From positions 248,001-312,000 of the forward strand of contig CAJNDS010002680.1 of assembly GCA_905221605.1 (NCBI GenBank): DNA of 64,000 nt. Reading direction: 5' to 3'. Below the pieces are notes generated by a model, which was given only the letters and a program-made list of their open reading frames with translations, was not told the origin of the DNA and made no database searches. Shown here one piece after another: positions 1 through 10,795 of this stretch (position 1 is its first letter; every line of letters begins with the position of its first letter). Both the position numbers and the translations under genes were made by a program. Source of the DNA: Symbiodinium natans (taxonomy: Eukaryota > Sar > Dinophyceae > Suessiales > Symbiodiniaceae).

Positions 1-93
1 CCCTGACCCCCAACCCCTCATCCAAGTGCTTTTAAAAGAAACCGAGGGTAGATGCCCTGACCCCCAACCCCTCATCCAAGTGCTTTTAAAAGA
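1..93. repeat. Tandem duplication, 39-bp unit
   Basis: Positions 1-39 are repeated exactly at 55-93 (spacing 54). The unit mixes a CCCTGACCCCCAACCCC segment related to the degenerate telomere-like repeats with a unique TTTTAAAAGA end. From 94 to 749 I see no gene; degenerate CCCTAAA and TTTAGGG motifs cluster at 220-370. Confidence 0.9.
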
Positions 94-749
94 GAATGTC
101 TAGCCCTAAAGCTTTTTCTTTCTGGATATGACGGGTTTTTTCTTTTCGGGAAGACAGAGCAGGCCGACGCGCGGCAAGCGAAGCCTGGTTGCACTTTGGT
201 GGCCCAATCTGTAGGGGCCCTTAGGGCTCCTAGGGCTTTAGGAGTTCTAGCCCTAAACCCTAAATCGCCCTAAACCTAAACCCTAAACCCTCTGAGGGTG
301 CGTTGTTGAGTCTTTAGGGCTTAGGGCTGTAGGGCTTTGTGGGGTTTACGTTAAAGGGTTAGGGGGAAGGGTTCAGGAAGCCCCGCGGAGTGCGGGGTTC
401 AGAGCTGCTTCTATCGCTTTCTGCTTGTTATTCAAAACTTACTTAGCCAATCCTTGAACTTGAACTTGGCCCGCAACATGTTCTGGGAGTAATCCTTGAA
501 ATGCTTGCCTGCACGAGACTAAGGTGAAAATTTCGCCACATGAAGTGGCCCCACAGCGAGAACGCCTGTGAAAGGACGCCTTGAACTTGCAGCTCGTCTC
601 TCAAAACCTGAGTCATCCCTGATTTACGAGGAGGCCAGCGGCCTAACAAGAAGGCCCTGGGCACTTGGCAGTTCATGCGCTCCCAAGAAGCCCTGCTAAT
701 TTCACATCCTTTCGTGCCTTGCCTTACACAAAGTCCTCATCCCCAAGTC

Positions 750-919
750 CCAAACCCCCAAACCCCCAACCCCCAAACCCTAAACCCCCAAACCCTAAAC
801 CCTAAACCCCCAAACCCTAAACCCCCAAACCCTAAACCCTAAACCCCCAAACCCTAAACCCTAAACCCCTAAACCCTAAACCCCTAAACCCTAAACCCCT
901 AAACCCCCAAACCCTAAAT
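750..919. repeat. CCCTAAA / CCCCAAA interstitial telomere-like array
   Basis: About 170 bp of CCCTAAA alternating with CCCCCAAA variants. It lies immediately 5' of the exon at 927 and ends a few bases before its AG acceptor, so it would form the 3' part of an intron on the plus strand. Confidence 0.9.
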
Positions 920-926
920 CGAGCAG

Positions 927-975
927 GAGCTGGCCGAAGCCATGGCTTTCCGCAGGCTGGCCCCCTGGAGTGCTG
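927..975 (+). CDS. Internal exon, unknown protein
   Basis: Begins after a GCAG|G acceptor directly downstream of the CCCTAAA array and ends at a GTGAGC donor. It reads ELAEAMAFRRLAPWSA with mostly G/C third positions, phase 0 in and phase 1 out. A TTTAGGG array follows at 1041-1068. No family recognised; partner exons are not identified. Confidence 0.5.
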
Positions 976-2957
976 GTGAGCCACCTTCTCTAGGAGCGAA
1001 GTCGAGTTCGGAGGCTTCCAAGGGGAGTAGACAGTAGTACGGGTTTAGGGTTTAGGGTTTAGGGTTCAGGTTCTAGGGGAAAATCATAAGAACAATCATT
1101 TTTGCTTGTTTCAAGACAAGATCTGAGGCCTCAGAGCTTCAAGGCTAAGGGGAGCACCCCAGAAGGACAGGTTGGTGTTTTTTTCCGGTGCATCGGCCCC
1201 AAACCCAAAACCCTAAACCTCCAACCCTGCAGCGCTTAAGGGACGAACAGAAGGACGAATGTCCCTGTTTACAAAGGACTCCGCATTTCCAAAAAAAGGC
1301 CTTCTTAAACCACAAAGCAAACAGCCCCTAGCCCGAAACCGACAACGAGAGGAGCGACATACATGTTTATTACCCCTGCCGGCTTAAACCACAGAATCCA
1401 GCCGCCGGCAGCTGCGGCGTAGGAGCTACTTGGAGGGTTCACGGGTAGTTATACGTAGGGCTGTAAGTATGGTAACAAGACGTATAGCCATACTCTTTCA
1501 GAGTTCAACTGCTCCGTGCTTTCCACCGGGCCGAAACTCCGGAGTGCCCCGAAGAGTGTTAGAGCCTCAAGGTTTGTGAATACTTCATCTAAGGTTAGAA
1601 CTAAAAATGCCTACGCTCCACCCTACTTCTGATCCCGAACTATAACTGCCCAAAGTAGGGGAGGAAAGATTCTCACATTCAGAGCCTCGAGGCCTGAAGG
1701 ATCAGAGGAAAGATCCTGGTTCCTAGAGAAGGTGTAGTGATAGCCACTGTTCTTTCGAATTAGGTTTTGGGTGGATATAGGTGTTTTGGGGTTTAGGCGT
1801 CAGGAGGATGTCTCCTAAGAACGCGAAGTGGTGGAGGTGTGGGCTCAGCAGCCCGGCTAATGCCCGCAGATGCGACTCTGACTGGCGCATGGACTTAGAG
1901 CCGAGTCCTGCCCTATGCCTCCCCCTCCCCCAGACCTCAAAACGCCACGTCATAGGCCCCACAGCCCCAAGTCCGCGGAAGTCTGGCATGAGCCCTAAAC
2001 CCTAAGCCCGCCACCCGACCTTAAAACCGTAAGGCTCTTGAGGGCAGCTCCTATTTCTCTGCCGTGTAGCTCGTTGCTCGAAGCCCTCGGTCGGCTGCCC
2101 TGGGACTTAGGGATGTAGGCTTGGGGGCTTATGCGGAACTCCTTTCGAGGCAAGGCAGTAGCCTGAAAGATTGCCAATATTGTCTCCCACCGATGCTCCC
2201 TCAAAAATAGAAGCACAAACTGTTCGACTACAGAGGCCGCAAGAATTTAACGGCTCGGTGTGTCTGTTGAGGTTGGCAGCTGCCAAGGCTGTGCGCACGA
2301 AGTGCGCAACCGAGTACCTAGCCGCCATGGAGCCAGGCTGAGTTCCTAACAGCCATAGATCACCATCCTATCCCCCCCCTCTTTGCTTGCCCTCGCAGGG
2401 CTACTAGTCTTCGGGTATGGGTGGTCGAAAAGAGAGCAGAGTGGCAACAGATGGCGAGCCCAGCATCAAGCTGCAGCTGCCCCCGACATGAACCACCACC
2501 TATTCGCGCCTCAGCCGGCTACATGCGACCGCTGGGAAAAAAAGAATTTGGGGGATTTGCCCTGAAAGGAAACCCAAGAGCGCAGTGTGTTTACGACTTC
2601 GCCGAAGCCGACGCGAAATTCGAACCCCAAGCCTTGAGCCTTACCGAACCCCTGGAAAATCTCTGGTTTAGGGTTTGGATATGCCCCTAAAGCTTACGTT
2701 GTGATCTCAAACTCCTCTCTGACCTTGAGGTATTCCCAAACTTGACAGCCAGAAAAGCCAGCAAACACGGCCAGGATTCATTTGGGGTCCTCGGGCAAGT
2801 CCTGTGTTAGCTCGCCCCTCTTTTGCAAGATCTTGCAGAAGGCAAGATCCCAGTTTCCCCACAGGCTCCCATCATGGCATAGTCTGGTCTCAGGGTTTAG
2901 GGCTTAGGGCTTAGGGTTTAGGGTTTAGGGTTTAGGGTTGCCTTCATACTCACCTGT
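976..2957. other. No clear gene; scattered repeats
   Basis: Contains TTTAGGG arrays at 1041-1068 and 2892-2940 and a copy of dispersed repeat B at 1434-1458. Around 1800-2000 and 2380-2690 there are short open frames on both strands, with an AG|G acceptor-like site near 2398, but none is distinctive enough to call as coding. Confidence 0.5.
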
Positions 2958-3081
2958 ATCTACTTGGTAGCCCCGTGGTGCCCTATTTGCCCCCTTTTTG
3001 GTTCAAGGTTCCCCTGTAAAGTAACTAAGCCAAAAATCGGGTATCCTTATTATAAGATCGTTACCGGGCTACCAGGTAGAT
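2958..3081 (+). mobile_element. MITE/introner-like element, family A copy 1
   Basis: A 124-bp element whose ends are inverted repeats: ATCTACTTGGTAGCCC at 2958-2973 and the complement of ATCTACCTGGTAGCCC at 3066-3081 (15 of 16 match). Its edges supply GT (in TTG|GTAGCCC) and AG (in GGGCTACCAG|), so it could be spliced exactly as an intron. Related copies are at 7597, 17705 and 22121. No coding capacity. Confidence 0.7.
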
Positions 3082-4314
3082 ATGGTAGATATGTGGACTG
3101 GGATGCCGATGGAGCCTGGTGCATGCTTGCTGGCCTAGCAAAATTTGCAGGCTTGCAGGAGGAATCCGCTACTTCGCCCACCTAGCAAACCAAGCATATT
3201 GAGTGCAAAGGCCCCCCGGTGTCTTGGCTTCTTTCTTGAAAAGTCAGCGCCCTAAATCCCGAAGCCCCTAAGCCCCGCTCTCGCAGTGCGCACCGCAACA
3301 AGAGAAAACGGAGAGAATGCCGAGGGTTGGGAAGGGCACGATACTGTGTTTTGCAAAGTGACTGCGGGTGAAAGCGATAGGGGTTTAGGGTTTCAGGTTT
3401 AGGGCGCCACAACTCTGGACTTCCCATCTCTTGAGGCCCGCTTTTTATCTATTTCTGGTTCTGAGTAGGGAATGATGGCACTTTAGGGACCGTATCATGT
3501 CAATTCAAGGGTGTACATAACAGGGTGCCTACTGCCCTCACTCTGCTACTACTGGCTAAGAAGCCCTCAGTTTGAATCTTTGAGAACACTCTCTGAGCCG
3601 TCACCTTCCGCAGCTGCTGTTGGTTCACAGCGAGCCATTTCAACGTGGACTTAAGACATAGCTCCGAGAGATGTACCCCTTATCATCCCCCAAGGTACTC
3701 GATTCCTACCCCCCATTGTTCTGCATGTCCGAATGTGGCCACGAGCCGCCCTAAGCCGAAGCCCCGATCACCTGCGCCTTCCCAACAACCCCCCCCACCG
3801 CAGAAAAAGGCACTCCACTCCGCACATGCCTCAACCCCAAAGGGCTGGCCAAACTCTGCACAAAACCTACCCAAGGGATAGGGTTTAGGGCTACAGGGCT
3901 AAGGGTTTTAGGGTTACAAAAGCTGCCATGATGCAATCCTCGTCACCGAGCCTTCCCCCAGCCCGGGCCACCGCGCGTTCGCCCGCGGCACTGCTGGGGG
4001 CCCGACTGGAGGTGCCCTCCAGGCCCGGCCGCAGGGCTTGCGTACCATGGCAGTGGGTTCAAGATGCGGGGCTTCGTTGAGGGTGCTTCTGAAGGTATGT
4101 ACATACAGACGTATATCTATATACACACATGTATATTGACATCGATGTATGCCGCACAATGCAGTCTTCATCATGTGTCCTATTTGTGGTTTTGGCTCGA
4201 CCTACATAAAGCGCCCTTGACCCTCAACCTTGACCCTTAACCCTCAACCTTCCTTTTCCTCGACGCCTAAACCCCTGAACCCTGAAGCCCGAAACCCCAA
4301 AACACTCCTGCCAG
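3082..4314. other. No clear gene; GC-rich patch
   Basis: TTTAGGG-like motifs occur at 3379-3410 and CCCT(A/C)AACC-type repeats at 4215-4305. The GC-rich patch 3926-4055 is open on both strands (plus: an ATG at about 3928; minus: an alanine/arginine-rich frame) and may hide an exon whose strand I cannot decide. Confidence 0.4.
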
Positions 4315-4425
4315 GCCTGCGCCGCGAGCAGCGGCCAGCGGCTGCGCAGCACTCGGCATGGCAGCGCTTGCTGCGGCCGGTGGCCGCACCCGGGCGCCGC
4401 GAGGAGGCGAGAGGCTTCGAGGCGC
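4315..4425 (+). CDS. Internal exon, unknown protein
   Basis: Starts after a CCAG|G acceptor and ends at a GTGAGA donor. It carries codons for LRREQRPAAAQHSAWQRLL and onward, rich in Arg, Ala and Glu, with strongly G/C third positions. Degenerate CCCTAAA/CCCTGAA repeats lie directly upstream. Function unknown. Confidence 0.55.
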
Positions 4426-4791
4426 GTGAGATCGGCACCCCGCACTGCCCCGAACCATCCCTGGAACACTGGAACATTGCCCAGTGGCTTTAAGAGTGCT
4501 GCAACCTAAACCCTGGACTTTCTTCTTGGAAGTCCAAAGAGGATCCTCTCGGGAGCTTCACAAGGACTTAGACATGGTGAATGACAAGTTCCCATGAATA
4601 AAACCTCCAAGCACTCAAGCGATCAAACAAAGACACCCAGCTATCCTAAGGTCATACGAGCAAACGAGCATTGTGCTTGCAAATGGAGGGTGGGGGGGGG
4701 GGGGTGTGAGGGCCACGTCCCAACCCCAACTCCCCCGTCCTTCTCCATTATCGTCGTTTCATCCACTTGAAGGGAATATCCAACACCGGGA

Positions 4792-4818
4792 GGGGGGGGG
4801 GGGGGGGGGGGGGGGGGG
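4792..4818. repeat. Poly-G tract, 27 G
   Basis: Uninterrupted run of 27 G on the plus strand. Shorter runs lie nearby at 4690-4704. Confidence 0.95.
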
Positions 4819-7061
4819 TTCACGTCGTCAGCCCTGCTTGGCATAGGTTTGAGGCGGCATGCCGCCCCGGCTGGCGCAGCGAACGCCAATGCACCAAAGG
4901 CGCACCAATCAGAGCATGGGACTACTTGGAGGTTCATGGGCAGTTCTACCAGGAGATGTGCAAGTACTGCATTTGCCATTGCTTGTCATGAAGGTTATGT
5001 ACTCCTTTAGTACTTGTGTTTAAAAGTTCAGATTGGAGGTACTCGCACGTGCCTTGGGTTCAGAACAACATGGCGCAGTTTCCCTGAAAACCAACGGTGC
5101 GGCCCGTCAGAAGCGGGGAAGGGCGGCACGTCCTCCAACTACAGCCAGAGCCCTTATGCCGCAACCCGCGAACTTATAGCACCCTCAAGGCCCCGCTGAG
5201 AATGTGCAAGGCTTGACAGCGATCTCAAAACCGCCTACTGCAAACCTTCACGACGGACTCTCATCCGCCACCCCCAAAACCTTCAACCCAAATTCCTCGC
5301 ACCGACCCCTTCTGAAACCCACTCCTCGAAAACCCAACAAGAAAGCCAACCTAAATACTGTTCTATACCGCGAAACTGGGAAATTTGACAAGAAGGAGCA
5401 AAAAGCAGCCATAGTCACATGGTCCTTGGTTTGCATTACGTATAGTGGCCTCGTCTGGCTGCAGTAGGCCCAGTGTTTCCTGACTTGTTGTCGCGTCATT
5501 CTGAGCGCGGCCCAGGACATCCCCGAACATTCCTAGATTCCTAGCTGCACCAAACGTAGTTCCTTCACTCCAAACCTTATAAGTATTCTCCCTAGATCCT
5601 ACATCTCTGGGACGTAGGGTGCACTCAGACAACGCAGGTGGTCTTAATGGGAGATTCCGTGCTGGACAACTTCTTCTGGCAGCTTGGGCTCCACGTGGGG
5701 CGTTTAAACACATAGGGCCCTAAACGTAGGGCTCTCCGTGTTTGCGGAACCCCCAACAGTGAGACCTAACTTGGGGAACTGCCCATAGTGCACTGTGCAA
5801 TTTCTGAGGGGACCTTACAACAACCTCCAGGTTCAGGGGCGCTTCCTGGGGATTAGAGACGTGCCGCCCTTTCGGTACCCCTCAATACCCCCAAGCTGCA
5901 CCCTGCACCCTAAGCCTGAAAAAACACAACAAGTGACAAAGGGCCGCCACTGCGCCCAAGCTCTGGGAGCCTGAGCAGCCTCAGGCTGGAGACTCCCTCG
6001 CGGCCCCTCCGAGTTCAGCTGCAGGAGACCTGCCACCTGGGGATTTTTAGGTTAGTTAGAGCATATCCCCAAACCCCTAGGGTCCATTTTTGCTTAAGAC
6101 CAGAGGGCTTGTGGAAGCGCTGAGGGCTTCAAGGGTTGTTCGGTTGAGGGAGGCTTCAGAACCTGCCCACTCAAACCCAGGATAACCCGGTGGAAAACAG
6201 GCATCTCCGTCATCGGACTCTATAGAAGCTCAAGCAAATGGAAGCGGCAAGCAGAAAGCTGAGGGCGTGACTGTGTGGAACTTGGGGAACCTGAAAGCTC
6301 CGCAAAATGTCAAAAGACTGGTGGCAAAGGGCGGCGCCCTGCACTATGCGGGCGTGAAGCTTGAGCTTGAGGCCCCGAAATTTTGAGAGCATTTGTGCTT
6401 TGGCACTTCTTAACCTCTGCATGATTATACACCTCGATGGGAGGTCAGAAATCGTTCAGCAGATAGTGGGCCCTGAAGCAAATCCCAGCAATAGGTCTTG
6501 GTTCCCAAGCCGCGGCAGGAAACCTTGTCGAAGTCGCGGGATGCGAAGGTCCCCGCCTGAAGACTTCTGTTTTTGTGTGCGTGGGATTTGTAGACCCTGC
6601 TATAAAAGGGGGGGGCGGGGGGGTAGCAATGCGAGGGTGTAGGGCTTGAAGGATGTTGGCTCCTTTGGGGTTCGGAGTTCCTTATCCTCAAGAACTGAGG
6701 GTGCCCTTGATATCAAAGGCTGCTGGGGGAAGGGGGGACCTCAGAGTCTAGGGTGTAAGTGCCCGAGGCCCGAATCCTGCGAAGAACCGAATGCATGAGC
6801 CTGAGGAATTTCCAAGAGTGCAACCCTTACCATATAAGCCACCCCCCCCCAAATCCCCGTTCCAGTGTAAGAGGCCCTAAACCCGACATCCTACTTTCTC
6901 AAGCCTCCCTTCTGAGAGCAGGTGCGGCAGCTCAAAGTCGTCAACCTCGCTGTGGACCCGACATCCGTTGTCTTAATTGCTGGGCTGGATTGGGTTTAGG
7001 GTTCAGGGATGCTGTCTTCGGTGCTGAGGTGGTAGCCTTCTCACCCCTAGAAAACTCGAGG
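4819..7061. other. No firmly supported gene
   Basis: Copy of dispersed repeat B at 4921-4950. Open frames occur at 4827-4990 (both strands), 5560-5713 (minus) and 5833-6036 (minus, with a CAGG edge), but without convincing splice structure on either strand. G-rich stretches are at 6608-6620. Confidence 0.4.
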
Positions 7062-7655
7062 ATGAGGGGCACCATGGCCTCAGCTGCAAAAATTCTGGGG
7101 CTAGGTCCAGTAAGTCGCCTCATAGCTCCCCCAAATAACTACACAGAGTAGAGTGTATACCGTCCGTCCTCGCCGCTCTTTGGGCCAGTCGCTTGCAGAG
7201 GATGGCAGAACTGCCCCAATGACCTGACATCGGTGGAAGGGATTGCAACCTGCAGAGGACCAGATGACCACCTTCGACTTCGAGGAGCGCAGTGCCGCAG
7301 CCCCTCCTGCTGCAAGCTGGGGGGGGCCATGACACTTCAGGCGTTGCAGCGTTGGGGCCTTGGGGTCCTCCAAGTCGGAACACGACCATTCCACGAAGAT
7401 GTATATCGTAGTTCTTTTTGAAGCTGACACGAACCCGCAACCCCACACCACGCACCCTGCACCCGAAGCCACGTCAAAAGTAATGCCAAGGCAAACCCAT
7501 GGGATGTCTACGCCACCGCCCGGGAGAAGGTTGGGTTCGAGGATGACCAGGAGAGCACCCTCCGGCTGAGAGGGGCCGCCCCCGCCTTCTTCGGGGGTCT
7601 TGTGGCATCCTTTTGGCCCCTCTTTTTGGGGATCTCGGTTCCCTTCTTAAAGTAG
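7062..7655 (+). CDS. Small gene in three exons, unknown product
   Basis: Exon 1 (ATG at 7062 or 7074, ends 7109) reads MASAAKILGLGP and stops at a perfect GTAAGT donor. Exon 2 (7258-7311, DQMTTFDFEERSAAAPPA) ends at a GC donor, GCAAGC. Exon 3 starts at 7491 after an AG and reads ANPWDVYATAREKVGFEDDQ and onward. All joins are phase 0. Read straight through, the protein is about 84-88 residues ending in a hydrophobic segment and TAG at 7653-7655. However, the last 59 bases lie inside a family A element (7597-7705), so the real end may instead be reached after splicing that element out. The polypyrimidine-AG just before exon 1 could be a trans-splicing acceptor. Not recognised. Confidence 0.55.
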
Positions 7656-7705
7656 GCAACCGAAGAAAGCGAACCCTTAGTATAAGATAGTTGCTGGGCT
7701 ACCAG
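7597..7705 (+). mobile_element. Family A element, copy 2
   Basis: Aligns with copy 1 through the central TTCCC(T)TCT(T)AAAGTA block, the TATAAGAT(C/A)GTT block and the GGGCTACCAG end. The 5' inverted repeat is eroded. It begins at a GT within the open exon of the 7.1-7.7 kb gene and ends in CAG, so it is either spliced as an intron or has been recruited as the C-terminal coding sequence. Confidence 0.55.
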
Positions 7706-7935
7706 GGGGTTTTGAGAGCGCTCCAAGGGCTTGAGGTTCAGGGTCGCTTGTCAGAATATTTGTTTATTTTATTGCTATTCTTCACGTTATGAACACCTTT
7801 GAAATATCAACTATCTTTTTTGCATCTGTTTCAGTATTTTGCGTCTATGAATGAAGATCATTCATCTTTCTCTAATGTAGCCCCTGAGCTGGCTCCGAGT
7901 AGGGAATCAGGGCTTCGGCTCAAAAAAGAGTGGAG

Positions 7936-8002
7936 GATAAGCAGTACGTCGTGGACAAGGATGGCGTCATCCGGTCCGTGGAAAACTTGCCGCTAAGCCC
8001 AA
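7936..8002 (+). CDS. Internal exon, unknown protein
   Basis: After a GGAG|G edge the frame reads DKQYVVDKDGVIRSVENLPL with G/C-rich third positions. The donor is not clear; a second open frame overlaps the 3' half. The Y-V-V-D-K-D-G-V-I-R string recalls redoxin-type strands, but it is too short to call. Confidence 0.4.
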
Positions 8003-8288
8003 GAAAGCTGAGAATGTCGGGGTGGGATTGGGCCCGAACTTCCGAAACCCCCCTTCATTTGTCCGGGTTTGAGGGTTTAGGGGAAGTTCCCCCCTAAATC
8101 ATAGCAGGGTTGGGTTTAGGACCTACGGAAGACTCTCCGGAAGTTCGTTGTAATCTTCTGGGGTGAGGCGGGGCCTCAACTGCTGCGACCTGCGGCTACC
8201 GAAAGAGCGTGCAACCAATTCAATTAGCCTTAACCCCGAGCACTAAGTCATTCACGGCAATTCTTTCCTGAGTGCCTCAGCGCCATGA

Positions 8289-8595
8289 GTGGTACCCTAC
8301 CCTCTCCCAGAACCTCGAGAACATTGGCAGCAACCTGACTCCTCACAGCACTGCAAAGGCTTGCACCTGTCGTTGGTTGTCTCACTCCTTGCAGCACCTC
8401 GAGCCCCAAAACAGGCCTGCATTAAGCCCCAGCAAGTCAGTGCGACACAGATGATTACCAACATGTGGGAGCTTTCAGAATCACCCTTTAGGGCCTGTAG
8501 GGCTCACAGCCCAGGAAGCAGCTGGGTAATGTGCGCTGGGTCATCCTCTCCTTGGGCGGCAACGACCTTCGGCACGGGCACAGCCAGGGCCAGCG
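8289..8595 (+). CDS. SGNH/GDSL hydrolase-like exons
   Basis: The exon at 8515-8595 (AG|G acceptor, GT donor) reads KQLGNVRWVILSLGGNDLRH. The stretch W-V-I-L-x-L-G-G-N-D-L-R matches block III of TesA-type SGNH esterases, where Gly-x-Asn-Asp helps form the oxyanion hole. A preceding open stretch at about 8297-8362 reads YPTLSQNLENIGSNLTPHST, which resembles the segment between blocks I and II. Block I (GDS) and the Asp-His block were not found. A GT-AG or GC-AG intron would have to join the two parts. Motif evidence is good for the second exon only. Confidence 0.5.
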
Positions 8596-8733
8596 GTTGA
8601 GCTGTGGGTGCGAAACTCTTCGCCTTTGGGTCTGCTAGAGGGTTGGTGGGTAGTTAGAAGTGTGGTTACAAGTAGCCCTAGGCAGGGTGGAAGCCCAGTA
8701 TAACTGTAGGGTACCCACGTGAAACCTCAGCTA

Positions 8734-8756
8734 GAACTACTCATGAACCTCCAGAG
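8734..8756 (-). repeat. Dispersed repeat B (core copy)
   Basis: Core TACTTGGAGGNTCAYGGGTA (TT) occurs at 1434-1458, 4921-4950 and 50595-50620 on plus and here on minus, with loosely similar flanks that include GGTACCCTAC-type strings. Likely a small eroded element. Confidence 0.5.
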
Positions 8757-9210
8757 TCTTCTTGGCAGAAATCACGCTCAACAGCTAGCAAGTCGGTGAA
8801 GTGAGGTTCAGGGTTTAGGGTTAAAACCCCCCAGAACACAGGTCCCCCCGCTTACAGAGTTTGATATTGTAATAAGTTGATAAAGAGTTAAAGTGAATAA
8901 TGCCCTAATTGAACTAGTAGACTCATCTGCCACCAAAAACAGGGTATAGCGTATTCTATGTATATATAGAAATGTATGTACATTAATCTCTCTCTCTCTC
9001 TCTCTTTCCCACTTCTGGTAGCCGAACTTAAATCCATGGAGCCCTTGCCCAATGCCAGAGACCTCCACCAAGACAGCTGGTAAGCTGAAGTGACTTGAAG
9101 AACCCGAACCCCCAAATCCTAAACCCCCAACCCCACCCCCCCCCCCCCACAAAAAAAAAAAAAAAAAAACTAACCCCCCCTAAAACCCCCTCGGCCTCTG
9201 ATCTCAAAAG

Positions 9211-10607
9211 GACGTCTACCTCAACTCCGGGGTGAAGACCAAGCTGATCAACTCCTTAGTTCCGGGCTCCGAGGGCCTCCGCAAGGAGGCCCCCTGCTCG
9301 GTTTTTGGGGGGGCTTTAGGGGTCTTGGGGTTTAGAGGCTTTTTTTTTTTTTTTTTGGGGGGGGGGGTGGGGGGGGGGGGGGGGAGGGGGTAAGGTGGTT
9401 ATAGGGTTTAGGGGTTGGTTTCGGTTTTTTGTTTTTTTTCTGGGGTGGGGCGGGGGGGGTTGGGGGTTTGGAGTTTAGGGTGAGGGTTTTCAAGACTTGG
9501 CCTGCACTTCCTTTTCGGATGCCTTGCTGTGAAAGCCTTTCAACCCCCTGACCTTCGTTGAGACACTGTCCGGGGAATACTGGTGTGTACTCATTTTCCT
9601 GTCTATCTGTGTATTTATGCATCTACAAAATTGTAGGGACCCCAACAGGGACCACAACTGAGAAGAACCCCCCCCCCCCCTACAACCCCCCCCCCCCCCC
9701 ACACCCCTTCACCCACCCCCCCCCCCCCCAAGACCTGTAAAAAGGTGGCCAGGGACTTTGGCAAGCGCTTGGAGAAAGTGGCCAAGCAGGCACCTGGTGC
9801 TTGCAACAATGTGGAAACTTATGAAAACCCTGAAAAACGATCCCAGAATCCTTAAGCAACCCTAGACCGCCAGAACCCGAAACCCTACAAAGCCCTCGAA
9901 ACCCTCAGCCCCGAAACCCCTCAAAGTCCAAATTCCCCAACACCCCCAAAAGTTTCGAGGACTAAAGGCGCTGAGACCCTAAGACAGCTTGGGGACTGAC
10001 TGAGCCAATAGCTAAACCTTAACCTTGTGTGGGTGTGTCGCCGTTTTCTTGGGAAGCAAGAAAGTTCAAAGCTGTTTGGCTTTGTCTGGTTATTACAGAA
10101 GTCTACCCTTAAAACTTAGCCCTACAACCTACGCCACTCAGGTGCAGAAGGCAGCGCCTGATGCCACGCTGGTGCTTGTGGTGCCTTACCAGCCACATGA
10201 GGCCAGGGTTTTGTTTAGGGTTTAGGGTTTGGGGTTTAGGGTTTTGGGTTGGGCCCCTGGCCAAAAGAAGCGCGGCAGGAGTTCTCCTTGCTGGCCGGCG
10301 CACCGATCAACGATGAGGGAAAGCGGATCTATGGCGACGACTGGGCTGCAAGTACGAAATCCTTAAACCCCCAAACTCCGAAACCCCACACGCTCTGATG
10401 GTTTGGCGGGGGGATGCTTCTGGATGCTTAAAGGCAGCTTAGGATCCCCACCACACCCCCCCAATCTGGGTAGGCCCTGGGATGTCTCAACTCTAAACCC
10501 TAAACCCCAGGTTTTTCGGGACCAACAGTCAAGGATATCCTGGGCGATGGCGCCCGCGGCCTCGAACGGCAGTGGCTGCCGGACCTGGTCACGCCGATGG
10601 TCACGGA
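9211..10607 (+). CDS. Five consecutive exons of one unknown gene
   Basis: Exons: 9211-9300 (DVYLNSGVKTKLINSLVPGS and onward), 9745-9810 (VARDFGKRLEKVAKQAPGAC), 10142-10207 (VQKAAPDATLVLVVPYQPHE), 10279-10347 (EFSLLAGAPINDEGKRIYGD) and 10534-10607 (DILGDGARGLERQWLPDLVT). Each starts at AG|G and every internal join is phase 0. Donors are GTTTTT, GTGGAA, GTTTTG, GCAAGT and GTGGGG. The phase agreement across four introns is the main support. The introns carry TTTAGGG at their starts and C-rich or CCCTAAA sequence at their ends. Not recognised; upstream and downstream exons are missing. Confidence 0.6.
9301..9480. repeat. G-rich / TTTAGGG intron start
   Basis: Follows the 9300 exon end: G runs up to about 16, T runs, and TTTAGGG motifs. 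The same intron ends in C runs at 9670-9735, so its two ends are roughly complementary. Confidence 0.85.
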
Positions 10608-10795
10608 GTGGGGGGGGGGGGGGGGCGGGGGGGGCCAGGCTTTGGGGCTTCAGGGTTTGGGGTTTAGGGTTTAGGGCTCGGGGTTTATGGTTCAGGCTTC
10701 AGGGTTTAGAGAGAGAGTTTTTCTGGTTTTGGGTTCAGAGTTTAGGGTTTAGGGCGCAGGCTTCAGGCTTCAGGCTTCAGGCTTCAGGGTTGGTA
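10608..10795. repeat. Poly-G and TTTAGGG/TTCAGGC array
   Basis: Begins at the donor after 10607 with a run of G, then TTTAGGG, and finally five near-perfect TTCAGGC units at 10758-10790. Confidence 0.85.

Noticed and set aside
750-919. Chromosome end (true telomere)
   Set aside because: The arrays are short, degenerate, in both orientations and scattered through the whole window between exons, so they are interstitial.
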